Shown here: positions 46,336 to 54,558 of the stretch, piece after piece
Layout: each line of letters starts with the position of its first letter
Numbering within the stretch: the stretch's first letter is position 1
Source: Sideroxydans sp.
Lineage (GTDB): Bacteria > Pseudomonadota > Gammaproteobacteria > Burkholderiales > Gallionellaceae
NCBI GenBank assembly: GCA_016124455.1
Contig: WGNQ01000006.1
Span: 48,490 to 112,489 of the forward strand
Reading direction: 5' to 3'
Length of the DNA stretch: 64,000 nt
Translations under genes and position numbers: made by a program
The notes under the pieces: generated by a model
What the model saw: only the letters and a program-made list of their open reading frames with translations
Told to the model about the DNA's origin: nothing
Databases searched by the model: none

Positions 46336-46665
46336 ATGAATGGCAGCAATATTGATTCGCTCCTCCAGCACATAGAGGCGGCAAGTAGTTTCCATATGAT
46401 GGTAAATGCGGCAACTGGTTATTCCCCTGGATTGGATCTCAGCATTGAAGGTATGCGCAGCCAGCAGTTCAGCGTTGGAGTTTTCATCTTCATGCTGCTG
46501 GGGGTGTTGGTTTTTGTCGGAATAATTTATGCATTTGCCTTCGGGAAAGCTGCGCCGAAGAAAATGAAAACGGGCGAAAAAGTACTATTTATCGCGATTG
46601 CAATGGGAACCATGTTTGCCGTTGGTATGGGCGCCGTGCAAATGCTTTCCGGGTATCTTTTCTGA
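46336..46665 (+). CDS. Small two-helix membrane protein of oxidase cluster
   Basis: A 109-residue protein: about 45 polar N-terminal residues (probably periplasmic), then helix 1 (about 49-69), a basic loop GKAAPKKMKTGEKV, and helix 2 (about 84-105). The loop implies a cytoplasmic turn. No family recognised. It starts the second oxidase sub-operon, 19 bp after the terminator's T run, so its own promoter would have to lie within or before the terminator, or it depends on read-through. Confidence 0.65.
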   Translation: MNGSNIDSLLQHIEAASSFHMMVNAATGYSPGLDLSIEGMRSQQFSVGVFIFMLLGVLVFVGIIYAFAFGKAAPKKMKTGEKVLFIAIAMGTMFAVGMGAVQMLSGYLF

Positions 46666-46681
46666 AAATTAGGAGGAAATT

Positions 46682-46972
46682 ATGAGTGGGATCAATACAT
46701 TCTTGGATTCGCTGGGCGATGGCTGGTCAATATATCTTTGGCTGGTTGCTGGCGGCATGATTATCCTTGCGAGCATATACATGATACGTTGGGCGGCAAA
46801 AAACGAACAATTTGACGAAGACATCAAATACTTGGTGTTTACCGAAAGCGATAAGGAGAAAATGTCGCCGGAAGAGTATGCCAAGAGTCGCGAAGTACTG
46901 GCAGCGCAGGAAAAGAGCCGAGAGCGTGTGCTCAAGACACAGGAAGTGGAGCGGCATCAGGCTGCGGAGTGA
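46682..46972 (+). CDS. CcoS/FixS-like assembly protein with charged C-terminal extension
   Basis: A 96-residue protein. One helix (about residues 15-35) is followed by RWAAKNEQFDEDIKYLVF, which resembles the CcoS pattern WAxxxxQFDD. After it lies a highly charged, probably helical tail (SDKEKMSPEEYAKSREVLAAQ, cited in part) absent in normal CcoS. CcoS is needed for cofactor insertion in cbb3 oxidases. The AGGAGGAAATT site is strong. Confidence in the CcoS link is moderate because the helix itself is not diagnostic. Confidence 0.72.
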   Translation: MSGINTFLDSLGDGWSIYLWLVAGGMIILASIYMIRWAAKNEQFDEDIKYLVFTESDKEKMSPEEYAKSREVLAAQEKSRERVLKTQEVERHQAAE

Positions 46973-46981
46973 CCTGAAAAG

Positions 46982-47470
46982 ATGAAGCGAGGTGAAAAGG
47001 TAGTACTGGGCATTATTGCCGTCGTTGTCCTGATCCTGATGGCCCGGAATTTCTGGAGCATAGAAACGACAAAGGTGAAAGACAGGGGCATTCCATATTA
47101 CAGCACGGCTACTCCTGAACAGGCACGCGATGCAATGGTCATTTATGACCAAAATAACTGCAAGAAATGCCATTCGCTATGGACGGTGAAGGATCTGATG
47201 GAAAGTGTACCGGCCCCAATTCTGGACGGCATCGGTTCGTTACATGACGAAGAGTGGTTTTACCGATACTTTTCGGCAGCAGATCCGCAATCAATTGTTC
47301 CTTCACGTCTCAAAAAAGAATGGCGCATGCCGTCATACCAGCAGTTGCCGGAGCATGACCGCCATGTGCTGGCCAGTTACATGGCGAGTCTGAAGGTGAA
47401 AGACTGGTACCTTGAAGAAACACGCAAGGCCGAGTACGAAAAGCTAACAGGTAAGGCATATAAACCATGA
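46982..47470 (+). CDS. Membrane-anchored monohaem cytochrome c
   Basis: A 162-residue protein with an N-terminal anchor (MKRGEKVVLGIIAVVVLILM) and one haem site CKKCH at residues 60-64. A possible axial Met lies in EWRMPSYQQLP. The opening xxGEKxxLG is shared with the cytochrome at 38695, suggesting paralogy. It may take the electron-entry role normally played by CcoP. It overlaps the next gene by 4 bp. Confidence 0.88.
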   Translation: MKRGEKVVLGIIAVVVLILMARNFWSIETTKVKDRGIPYYSTATPEQARDAMVIYDQNNCKKCHSLWTVKDLMESVPAPILDGIGSLHDEEWFYRYFSAADPQSIVPSRLKKEWRMPSYQQLPEHDRHVLASYMASLKVKDWYLEETRKAEYEKLTGKAYKP

Positions 47471-47934
47471 CGACTCCTCCGGCAACAACCAGGGCACGTT
47501 TTAACAAAGGCGTGGCTGCCATCCTGGTGGGATGCGCGGTCAACCATTTCGGTGATCGGTTGCTGGGGGTCAGGATCGAGCTGTTTCATGGGATACAAAC
47601 GTTCAGTTTCTTGTGGATGCTGGATATGTTTGTGCTGCCATTCATCGTGGGAATCCTTGTTGCTGTCATGTTCGGGCTCGGGGGAAAGTGGCTGTGTTAT
47701 TTCCCTCCGCTGATAGTGCGGGCAATCAGTTATTTTGAAATTTCACATCTGACCGGAGTGCCTGATGGTTCATCACTCCTGCCTTTGGGGTGGTGGGGTT
47801 TTTTTGTGATTCTGGTGATAGAGGCTTCGGCCTTTGGCGGGGTCATAGGAGAAATCATGGTTAAAGGAACTTACGGCCGACGCCCGCGCCAAATGGTCTA
47901 TAAAGATTCATTTACCGAGGCTGACGAAGAATAA
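47467..47934 (+). CDS. Unknown membrane protein (155 aa)
   Basis: A 155-residue protein with three to four hydrophobic segments (about residues 15-30, 47-68, 72-92, 105-128) and conserved-looking His and Cys residues (NHFGDRLLG, ELFHGIQTF, KWLCYFPP). It overlaps the monohaem cytochrome gene (ATGA) and abuts the FGE-fold gene (2 bp), so it is translationally tied to both. No family recognised. Could be a membrane partner for the cytochrome. Confidence 0.65.
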   Translation: MTTPPATTRARFNKGVAAILVGCAVNHFGDRLLGVRIELFHGIQTFSFLWMLDMFVLPFIVGILVAVMFGLGGKWLCYFPPLIVRAISYFEISHLTGVPDGSSLLPLGWWGFFVILVIEASAFGGVIGEIMVKGTYGRRPRQMVYKDSFTEADEE

Positions 47935-47936
47935 AG

Positions 47937-49016
47937 ATGACGGTATCTCCTGCAAAAAATCGACCCCATCCAGATACTGATGGGCGCGCGAAACGAAAAC
48001 GCTATCTGTCTGCCACCATCGTTACCTGCATTGTTCTGCTTATGATTGGCGGGACATTGCATGTGGTAAAAATCGGCGCCGGACGGATGGAGGATATGCG
48101 CAAGCTGGCCAGCTATGACCTGCATGACGAGAACAAGCGTGTCCGTGCAGCAGGTGAAGACATCATGCTGCATTACGAACATGAGGAAGGCATTAATCGG
48201 GTGGTCGGCTATACCGTTGCCGAAGCCGAGAATTTGTTGCCAAAAGCCAAGTGGAAAGAGCTGGACACGACAATACTGATTCCTGCCGGCAGCTTTCTTA
48301 TGGGAACCAATATCGAGCGTGCGGATGCACAGAACCACCCGCAGCATACCGTCACGTTGCCCGCTTACAGGATAGACAAATATCCCGTAACCAATGCGCA
48401 ATATGCAAGATTTGTTGCTGCAACATCGCATCGTCCGCCGTCGAGCTGGAAAAACGGCAGGATTCCTGAAGGAGAAATCCTGCGTCCAGTGACGCTGGTG
48501 GACTGGTACGATGCTGCGGCCTATGCCAAGTGGGCAGGGAAGCGCTTGCCTACCGAAGCTGAGTATGAAAAAGCCGGGAGATCGACAGATGGCCGGACTT
48601 GGCCGTGGGGCAACAAAATGGATCCGACGCGGCTGAACACTTATTACAATGTGGGCTCGTCAACCAACGTTGATGCATATCCCAAAGGCGCAAGCCCCTA
48701 TGGCGTGATGGACTTGTCCGGCAATGTCAACGAGTGGGTTGCAGATGATTTTCTTCCTTATCCGGGAACTGATGCTCCGAAGGAGTTGTTCCAGGGGAAA
48801 ATCGGCCGTGCTACAAGCGAAAAAGACCAGGCAATGAAAGTGGTGGATTTGGTGCCAATCAGTATACGTTACAAGGCGCTGCGTGGGGGATCGTGGAAGA
48901 GCGACCCATTCTCGACGGCGCTGTATCACCGCAATTTTGCGCTTCCGAACATGGCTTCCGACTTTTTCGGTTTCCGTTGTGCGGAAGACGTGAAGAAACA
49001 GGCTAAAGGGAAGTAA
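47937..49016 (+). CDS. Membrane-anchored formylglycine-generating-enzyme-fold protein, catalytic Cys missing
   Basis: A 359-residue protein. One N-terminal helix (about residues 22-43) is followed by a linker and an FGE-sulfatase (SUMF1) domain from about residue 110: IPAGSFLMGTN, DKYPVTNAQYARFVAAT, PVTLVDWYDAAAYAKWAGKRLPTEAEYEKA (cited in part), YGVMDLSGNVNEWVAD, RGGSW and GFRCAED. True FGEs carry a Cys pair after RGGSW; here that stretch is KSDPFSTALYHRN with no Cys. It is probably structural or binding, like NirV-type members near respiratory genes. Confidence 0.87.
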   Translation: MTVSPAKNRPHPDTDGRAKRKRYLSATIVTCIVLLMIGGTLHVVKIGAGRMEDMRKLASYDLHDENKRVRAAGEDIMLHYEHEEGINRVVGYTVAEAENLLPKAKWKELDTTILIPAGSFLMGTNIERADAQNHPQHTVTLPAYRIDKYPVTNAQYARFVAATSHRPPSSWKNGRIPEGEILRPVTLVDWYDAAAYAKWAGKRLPTEAEYEKAGRSTDGRTWPWGNKMDPTRLNTYYNVGSSTNVDAYPKGASPYGVMDLSGNVNEWVADDFLPYPGTDAPKELFQGKIGRATSEKDQAMKVVDLVPISIRYKALRGGSWKSDPFSTALYHRNFALPNMASDFFGFRCAEDVKKQAKGK

Positions 49017-49018
49017 TT

Positions 49019-49249
49019 ATGCGAAGAGGGCTGGTACGTTTTTCGGTGACTCTGTTTTTGACGTTGTTTTGGGCAAGTGAGAGTTATGCCGCTGTAGACA
49101 GTTACCGTTATTTGCATGTGACTGTGGAAACCCCGTGGACCATTTTCCTGTTTCTGTTGGTGGGGGTGATGGCGCCTTTTGTGTTGATGGGTTTGCTGGT
49201 ATGGCGTTTTGCCGGACGCAAGAGCAAGCCGGAAGAGGGAAAAGAATGA
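49019..49249 (+). CDS. Small protein with signal peptide and one membrane helix (76 aa)
   Basis: A 76-residue protein. An N-terminal signal-like helix (to ESYA|AV, about residue 24), a short periplasmic segment (VDSYRYLHVTVETPW), then one helix (about residues 41-64) and a basic tail. No family recognised. It starts 2 bp after the FGE-fold gene and overlaps the next gene by 4 bp, so it belongs to the same operon. Confidence 0.68.
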   Translation: MRRGLVRFSVTLFLTLFWASESYAAVDSYRYLHVTVETPWTIFLFLLVGVMAPFVLMGLLVWRFAGRKSKPEEGKE

Positions 49250-49644
49250 TGCTGGTCGCAACAAATAGTTCGCGTATAAGCTGGATAATGGCCAGCTGTG
49301 TGATGCTGCTGGCCGCGATGCTGATATTTGCAGCCCCGATGGCGCATGCTGCTGATGCCGCGAAAGGAAGCAGCAGCACACAAATACTTGAGGCCTTTGA
49401 CCAGCAACAGGTGCAGCGCGTAAACGATGGCAGCACGCTGAGCAACCACAAGAAGCAGGTCATCATGTTTTCTCTAGGCGTCCCATTGCTTATCCTGTTG
49501 CTGATTACCGGCGGCCTGGGGATAGCCATGGGGGTATATGGCAAGCAGCACCTGTTCGTTACCCATATGCTGTTTGCCGGACTGACCGTTTCGCTCGCAG
49601 TGGTTCATGTGGTCGTTGGTCTGGTCTGGTTTTTCCCATTTTAA
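49246..49644 (+). CDS. Small membrane protein with signal peptide (132 aa)
   Basis: A 132-residue protein: signal peptide to about residue 35 (MAHA|AD), a periplasmic helix (ILEAFDQQQVQRVNDGSTLSN, cited in part) then two membrane helices near residues 70-92 and 100-130 with GKQHLFVTHMLFAGL and VVHVVVGLVW. Conserved-looking His in TH and VVHV could bind haem but this is not shown. It ends the second sub-operon. A 7-bp GC hairpin (49655-49672) follows but lacks a T tail. Confidence 0.65.
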   Translation: MMLVATNSSRISWIMASCVMLLAAMLIFAAPMAHAADAAKGSSSTQILEAFDQQQVQRVNDGSTLSNHKKQVIMFSLGVPLLILLLITGGLGIAMGVYGKQHLFVTHMLFAGLTVSLAVVHVVVGLVWFFPF

Positions 49645-49734
49645 TTGCTCCCGAGTGGCGCGCTTGCGCCACCGGCGGCAATTTGCCGTTCCCCTCCCGG
49701 GCTGACCGTGGCTGCATAAATCAGGACTTAATCC

Positions 49735-52371
49735 GTGCTTAAGGAAGAAATTCGACCATTGATCGCTAGCTGCCGATATTGGCTGTCCGGATATGGGTTG
49801 CTGGTAATGCTTTATGGTTTGTCGGGTCTGACCAGCGTGGCGTATGAGGTGCTGTGGGTACGTATGCTGTCGCTGCAATTTGGCGTCAGTGTATTTGCGG
49901 TTGTGGTAACGGTTGCGGCTTTCATGGCGGGGCTGGGGGGGGGCAGTTTATTGGCGGCACGCAAAATTGCGCAGATCAGCAGGCCACTCTTGTTGCTCGC
50001 GTTGCTGGAGGGTGGTATTGCGCTGTATGCGTTGCTGTTGCCATTGCTGCTGCAAGTCACCTCGGGATGGATTGAACATGTCGCGTCACAGCTCTCCCTG
50101 TTCCAATGGTATGGTTTGCTGGCAGGTGCCGCACTGATTTTGCTGATGTTGCCTGCTTTTGCCATGGGGGCAGGTTTCCCGCTGATACTCGCCGCATTGG
50201 AAGGTAAAGCTGCCCGTCTCGGGCGAATATATGGATTAAATACGCTGGGTGCGGCATGCGGCGCATTGCTTCCGCTCTGGTTATTGCCGACACTGGGATG
50301 GGATGGGGCGATCAGGGTGGTTGCCGGATTGGGTGTGCTGGTGGCTTTTGCATTCCTGCTGCTTGCATTGCGACGGAACACTAAACCAGCCATTGCGGCC
50401 GAGCGGGTAGTGGCACAGCGCCCGCCGTGGTCGGCGCTGCTGGCTTATGGCGGAATCGGCGCAGCGAGTCTGATTCTGGAAATTGGCTGGACACGACTGT
50501 TCGGCATGGTCATGCTGCGCACCGAGTATGTGCTGGCGGTGATTCTGGCGGCATTCCTGCTGGGTATCGGGGCGGGCAGCCTGCTCGCCCCGCGCCAGCA
50601 TCGGCAGAGCTGGTTCGTGGCGCTACCTCTCCTTGCATGTGGTTTTGCCTTGCTGAGTTTATGGTTGCTGCCGGAACTGTCGGCATGGGTGGAACGCGCC
50701 GAGTTCGCATCGTTATTCAGCGCGCTTGCAACGCAAGGCATGATGCTTCTGCTGCTGACGCTGCCGGTCACACTGGTGTTGGGAGCATGGCTGCCGTTGC
50801 TGCACAGCCGTTTCGGCGGTGGCGGCATGTGGCTGTATGGTGCGAATTCTCTGGGAGCTGCGCTCGGTGCGGTACTTGCCGGCGTATTGCTGATTCCAGT
50901 ATGGGGCAGTGCTGCGACGATCATCGTGGCGGCATTGCTGTTGCTGGTGCTGGGGCTTAGCTGGTCCCGGCGGCGTGCAGCATGGTTGGCGCTGCCGGTA
51001 TTCATTATTGCGGCATGGCCAGTGAGGCAATTGCCGCCGGTCAGCGCCCTGCTGCCGCAGATACTGGCCAATAGCAAAACCCTGTATCTGTATGAAGATG
51101 CGGTTTCGATCACGCATGTGGTGGAGCAGCCGGATGGGCAGCGTTTGCTGCTGACTGACCTGCAGCGCATGGATGCCTCGACCGATCCGACCGCGGTGTT
51201 TGTGCAGTCCAATCAGGCACGGCTCCCGCTGTTGCTGCATGAGCAACCACACTCGGTATTGTTCCTGGGGCTGGGGACGGGCATTTCGGTTTCCGGTTCG
51301 CTGCCGTTTCCTGATTTGCAGCGCAACGCCGTCGAGTTGTCACAAGGTGCGATTGTCGCAGCGGATCGCTGGTTTGCCCCGGTGAATCATGATGTAATGC
51401 GGCAGACCAAGGTGCAACGCGACGATGCGCGGCACTTTCTGAGCGCTTCGCGTAACCAGTACGATGTCATTATCGGCGATGTTTTTCACCCTGACCTGGC
51501 AGGCTACAGCTCACTCCTGTCGTTGCAGCAATTTCAGCGTGCACGCGATCATTTAAGCACGCATGGCGTATTCGTACAGTGGTTGGCGCTGAATCAGTTC
51601 GACGCCGAATCGCTACGTGTGGTTTTCCGGACGTTCCGCCGGGTTTTTCCGGATGCGCAATTGTTTCTTGACGGCATGCATTTGGCACTAGTCGGCCCGA
51701 AGCAGGGGTTTACCGGTGCGACAGGCTTGTGGCATAACCTGCAACGACTGTCGGCTGTACAGCAGAATGAGGCAACGGCAGGAGAAGGTGGCTGGACATG
51801 GCTGGGGCGCTACTGGGGACCGATTCCGGACAGCCCGGGGGTGGAGCAGGATGAGTGGTCGCCGGTGCTTGAGTATCGTTTGCCGCGGGCCCGCTATGCG
51901 GGCGGACTGGATGTAATGTCGTCGCTGCAAACCTTGTTGCAGTTGCGGCCTGGCATGCGCAGTGCGGAAGCATCGCTGGGGATACGCGATGTCGACCGGG
52001 AAGCTTTTGAACGCGCATATGCCGCGACCGAGCTAATGGTGCGCAGCTGGCTTGCGGATATGCAGGGAGCAACTCCGCAGGCAAACCGGCTGATACGGCT
52101 CGCTTACCAGGCGAACCCGCAAGATCGCTGGGTGGCTTACGCACTGGCGGACAGCATGTTTGCATCGTTGGGGCAGGCGCGCGCGCATGGCCTGGATGAG
52201 CAACAGGCATTGCAAGCAATCCTCCGGGTCTGTCCGCAACATGTGGAGGCATTGCGTGCGCTGTGGAGGCTGCAGCGTGCTGAGGGCGATATGCGGACGG
52301 CGTCCCTTACCTGGGCGCGCTTGCTGGCGTTGAGCCCGCTGGACCGCGAGGCGCGTGCGGCAGCGAATTAG
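49735..52371 (+). CDS. Fused polytopic membrane / spermidine-synthase-like protein
   Basis: An 878-residue protein. Residues 1 to about 440 form about 12 to 13 helices (YGLSGLTSVAYEVLWVRML, cited in part, is the typical opening). Residues 505-660 form a spermidine-synthase-like Rossmann domain (HSVLFLGLGTGISVSGSL, DDARHFL, YDVIIGDVFHP). The end (from about 750) is helical repeat-like. Family members are widespread but mostly uncharacterised; no aminopropyl acceptor is implied. The GTG start follows AGGACTTAATCC. It separates the oxidase genes from ccoG. Confidence 0.85.
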   Translation: MLKEEIRPLIASCRYWLSGYGLLVMLYGLSGLTSVAYEVLWVRMLSLQFGVSVFAVVVTVAAFMAGLGGGSLLAARKIAQISRPLLLLALLEGGIALYALLLPLLLQVTSGWIEHVASQLSLFQWYGLLAGAALILLMLPAFAMGAGFPLILAALEGKAARLGRIYGLNTLGAACGALLPLWLLPTLGWDGAIRVVAGLGVLVAFAFLLLALRRNTKPAIAAERVVAQRPPWSALLAYGGIGAASLILEIGWTRLFGMVMLRTEYVLAVILAAFLLGIGAGSLLAPRQHRQSWFVALPLLACGFALLSLWLLPELSAWVERAEFASLFSALATQGMMLLLLTLPVTLVLGAWLPLLHSRFGGGGMWLYGANSLGAALGAVLAGVLLIPVWGSAATIIVAALLLLVLGLSWSRRRAAWLALPVFIIAAWPVRQLPPVSALLPQILANSKTLYLYEDAVSITHVVEQPDGQRLLLTDLQRMDASTDPTAVFVQSNQARLPLLLHEQPHSVLFLGLGTGISVSGSLPFPDLQRNAVELSQGAIVAADRWFAPVNHDVMRQTKVQRDDARHFLSASRNQYDVIIGDVFHPDLAGYSSLLSLQQFQRARDHLSTHGVFVQWLALNQFDAESLRVVFRTFRRVFPDAQLFLDGMHLALVGPKQGFTGATGLWHNLQRLSAVQQNEATAGEGGWTWLGRYWGPIPDSPGVEQDEWSPVLEYRLPRARYAGGLDVMSSLQTLLQLRPGMRSAEASLGIRDVDREAFERAYAATELMVRSWLADMQGATPQANRLIRLAYQANPQDRWVAYALADSMFASLGQARAHGLDEQQALQAILRVCPQHVEALRALWRLQRAEGDMRTASLTWARLLALSPLDREARAAAN

Positions 52372-52438
52372 TTTATTATGACGAGTCTTCGGTGGCCGCC
52401 GGAACTTATGCGGCAACCTCCCAATCGAGTTGACTATT

Positions 52439-53758
52439 ATGCCTAGCGGAACCAATCACAAATCCATTGCCGGGATACCAATCAAGGTCATTGGCAAACC
52501 TGGTGTGCGCCAGGGTTTTCACTGGAAACGCCGGTCGGTACAGATACTGGCTGTCGTATTGGCCATCCTGATCCCGGCCAGCGGCCTGTTCCGCATAGAT
52601 CCTGAAGTAGGCGCTTTCGTTGTGGTCAACCGGCAGATCTGGTTTTCCGATTTCTTCCTGATAGCCGGGACCTGGGTATTCCTGGCCAGTTGCTTGGTGT
52701 TGTTGTATTCGACTGCGGGAACTGTGTTCTGCGGCTGGGTTTGTCCGCAGAACACCTTGGCAGAGTGGGCCAATAACCTGACGCGCAAGTTGCTGGGCAA
52801 GCGTGCCGAGGTGAGTTTGACCGGCGAGGCACCAAAAGTCGCGGCGGCAAAGAACAAGCTCGTAAATTGGCTGCTGCTGGGATTGATCCTGCTGGGAACG
52901 GCGATGGTCTTTGCGCTTATCCCGTTGTTCTACTTTTATCCGCCGCAACTGGTCTGGGCTTTTGTAACCTTCCAGCCGGATGCGCAGCTAGCCAGATCGC
53001 TGCACTGGATTTATACGGTAAGTGTGCTGGTGATTTTCTTGGATATCGCCGTGATCCGTCATTTCTGGTGCCGCTTTTCGTGTATCTACCGGGTATGGCA
53101 GCATTCGTTCAAGACCAAGCAGACGCTGCATATTAAATATGATGACAGCCGTGCTGACGAATGCGCCAAGTGCAATTATTGTGTCACTGCCTGCTTTATC
53201 GACCTCGATCCGCGTAAAACTGCGATCTATGACAGCTGCATCAATTGTGGGGAATGTATCGATGCCTGTGACCGGCTGCACGCCAAGCAGGGCGTCCCGG
53301 GTCTGTTGCGCTTTGAAATAGGGGAGCGCGAGCAGAAAGGTGGCGGGAAATTCCGTACCGCGGCAGTATCCCTGTTTGCCCGGACCAAGTGGGCGACGCT
53401 GTTCGGGGGGCTGGGGGCGGTAATGTTCGTCTGGGGCCTGTGGACTTACCAACCTTATCATGTCGTGGTTTACCGCGCGGAAACGCAGCATGCGCAGACT
53501 ATCCAGGACTACCGTATTGCGGTTTCCAACAAGCTGTATCGTCCGGCGGAACTGAGTGTGCATGTGCAGGGGTTGCCGCAGGGCAGCTACCACCTGAGTG
53601 CCGGAGATATCAAGCTGTTGCCGGCCGGGCATGGCTCTCTGACCCTGTCCATTGCGCGAAGCTTGCCGCGGGGCTTATATTCAATCATGGTGGACGTGTC
53701 GGCAGCGGATGGCTGGGCAGGGCATTTCCATATACAGCATTATTCTGAACAGGAGTGA
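52439..53758 (+). CDS. ccoG: cbb3 oxidase accessory Fe-S protein CcoG/FixG
   Basis: A 439-residue membrane protein with about five helices. Cysteine motifs include FCGWVCPQNTLAEW near residue 100, CAKCNYCVTACF and CINCGECIDACD at about residues 243 and 265, enough for two 4Fe-4S clusters. The first cluster's usual CP is CF here. A C-terminal immunoglobulin-like domain follows. CcoG reduces copper for cbb3 assembly in other bacteria. ATG 52439 gives the normal start. Its presence supports the C-family assignment of the neighbouring oxidase. Confidence 0.94.
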   Translation: MPSGTNHKSIAGIPIKVIGKPGVRQGFHWKRRSVQILAVVLAILIPASGLFRIDPEVGAFVVVNRQIWFSDFFLIAGTWVFLASCLVLLYSTAGTVFCGWVCPQNTLAEWANNLTRKLLGKRAEVSLTGEAPKVAAAKNKLVNWLLLGLILLGTAMVFALIPLFYFYPPQLVWAFVTFQPDAQLARSLHWIYTVSVLVIFLDIAVIRHFWCRFSCIYRVWQHSFKTKQTLHIKYDDSRADECAKCNYCVTACFIDLDPRKTAIYDSCINCGECIDACDRLHAKQGVPGLLRFEIGEREQKGGGKFRTAAVSLFARTKWATLFGGLGAVMFVWGLWTYQPYHVVVYRAETQHAQTIQDYRIAVSNKLYRPAELSVHVQGLPQGSYHLSAGDIKLLPAGHGSLTLSIARSLPRGLYSIMVDVSAADGWAGHFHIQHYSEQE

Positions 53759-53762
53759 AATG

Positions 53763-54167
53763 ATGACTGCAGATAATGAAAAAGTACCCTTGTCAAAGGT
53801 AACGTCGAACTGGGGTGAACAGCCGGAAGACCACTTTGGCTATAGTTCAGACGAAGAGCGTCTGGCGAAGCGGGGTCTCGAGGATTGGGAGCTGGTGAAC
53901 AAGATACCGGAGTCGCAAAAAGGCATTCCATACTGGTTTGTAGCCGTGATCGTTGTTGTGCTGCTGGTGGCGGTGGGGTTGAGTTTCCCGTTCTGGGGGA
54001 ATCGTCCGGGTCAAGTGCGTGAATGGTTCGACTGGGGGTTTGTGGCCGCACTGTTTTATATCGCGGTAGCCGCCACGTTGGTTTACTTTATGGTGCAGCT
54101 TTATGGTTCGTCTACCGGCGGCAGGCTGGATTCGGATGAGACTGAGAAATCGTCGGATGATGAATAA
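53763..54167 (+). CDS. Two-helix membrane protein (FPxWGxRP family, short form)
   Basis: A 134-residue protein. An acidic N-terminus (about 60 residues) precedes helix 1 (about 61-80), the FPFWGNRPG motif, a 13-residue loop and helix 2 (about 98-118). The tail is acidic. It matches the 208-residue protein at 45457 in the EDW/EDLG...helix...FPxWGxRP...helix order but lacks the long periplasmic insert. The second of two ATGs (53763) has ideal spacing from AGGAG. It overlaps the next gene by 8 bp. Confidence 0.72.
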   Translation: MTADNEKVPLSKVTSNWGEQPEDHFGYSSDEERLAKRGLEDWELVNKIPESQKGIPYWFVAVIVVVLLVAVGLSFPFWGNRPGQVREWFDWGFVAALFYIAVAATLVYFMVQLYGSSTGGRLDSDETEKSSDDE

Positions 54168-54558
54168 ACGGGTGAGCGTAAATACTGCGAAAGCTGTCGG
54201 CGCGGCCTTGTTGGCCGTGCTGTTGTCCGCATGTAGCGGGGCGGCCGATAATATACCGCCCCAGAAGTGGCAGAACCTGGATGTACGCGTGGAAACCAGA
54301 CCCAGTCCGCCGCGTACGGGGATGAATGAAATTCTGGTGATGGTGACAGATGAACGCGGCCGGCCGGGCTACAACTTGCTGGTGTCGTTACGTGGCAGCG
54401 ATGAAGATCGGTGGGTACAGGCAATTGAAGATGGGCAGGTGGGGGTGTACCGCAGGGCGGTAGCTTTCCCCCCGGGAGCCAAGGCTGTACTGCAGATCCA
54501 GATCAAACGCGGCAATGAGGAAAGCGAATTACGTTTTCCGCTGCAGATGCAGCCTTAG
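54160..54558 (+). CDS. FixH/YtkA-like lipoprotein
   Basis: A 132-residue lipoprotein with lipobox LLSAC at about residue 23. The mature part, NEILVMVTDERGRPGYNLLVSLRG and VGVYRRAVAFPPGAKAVLQIQI, fits the Ig-like FixH/YtkA fold. FixH-like proteins help copper or haem insertion into oxidases. Here the FixH domain is tethered by lipid instead of a membrane helix. It overlaps the upstream gene, and its stop overlaps the convergent CcoN-fragment gene by 4 bp. Confidence 0.75.
   Translation: MNKRVSVNTAKAVGAALLAVLLSACSGAADNIPPQKWQNLDVRVETRPSPPRTGMNEILVMVTDERGRPGYNLLVSLRGSDEDRWVQAIEDGQVGVYRRAVAFPPGAKAVLQIQIKRGNEESELRFPLQMQP

Noticed and set aside
47937..49016. Active formylglycine-generating enzyme for a sulfatase
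   Set aside because: No catalytic Cys pair after RGGSW and no sulfatase gene in the window.
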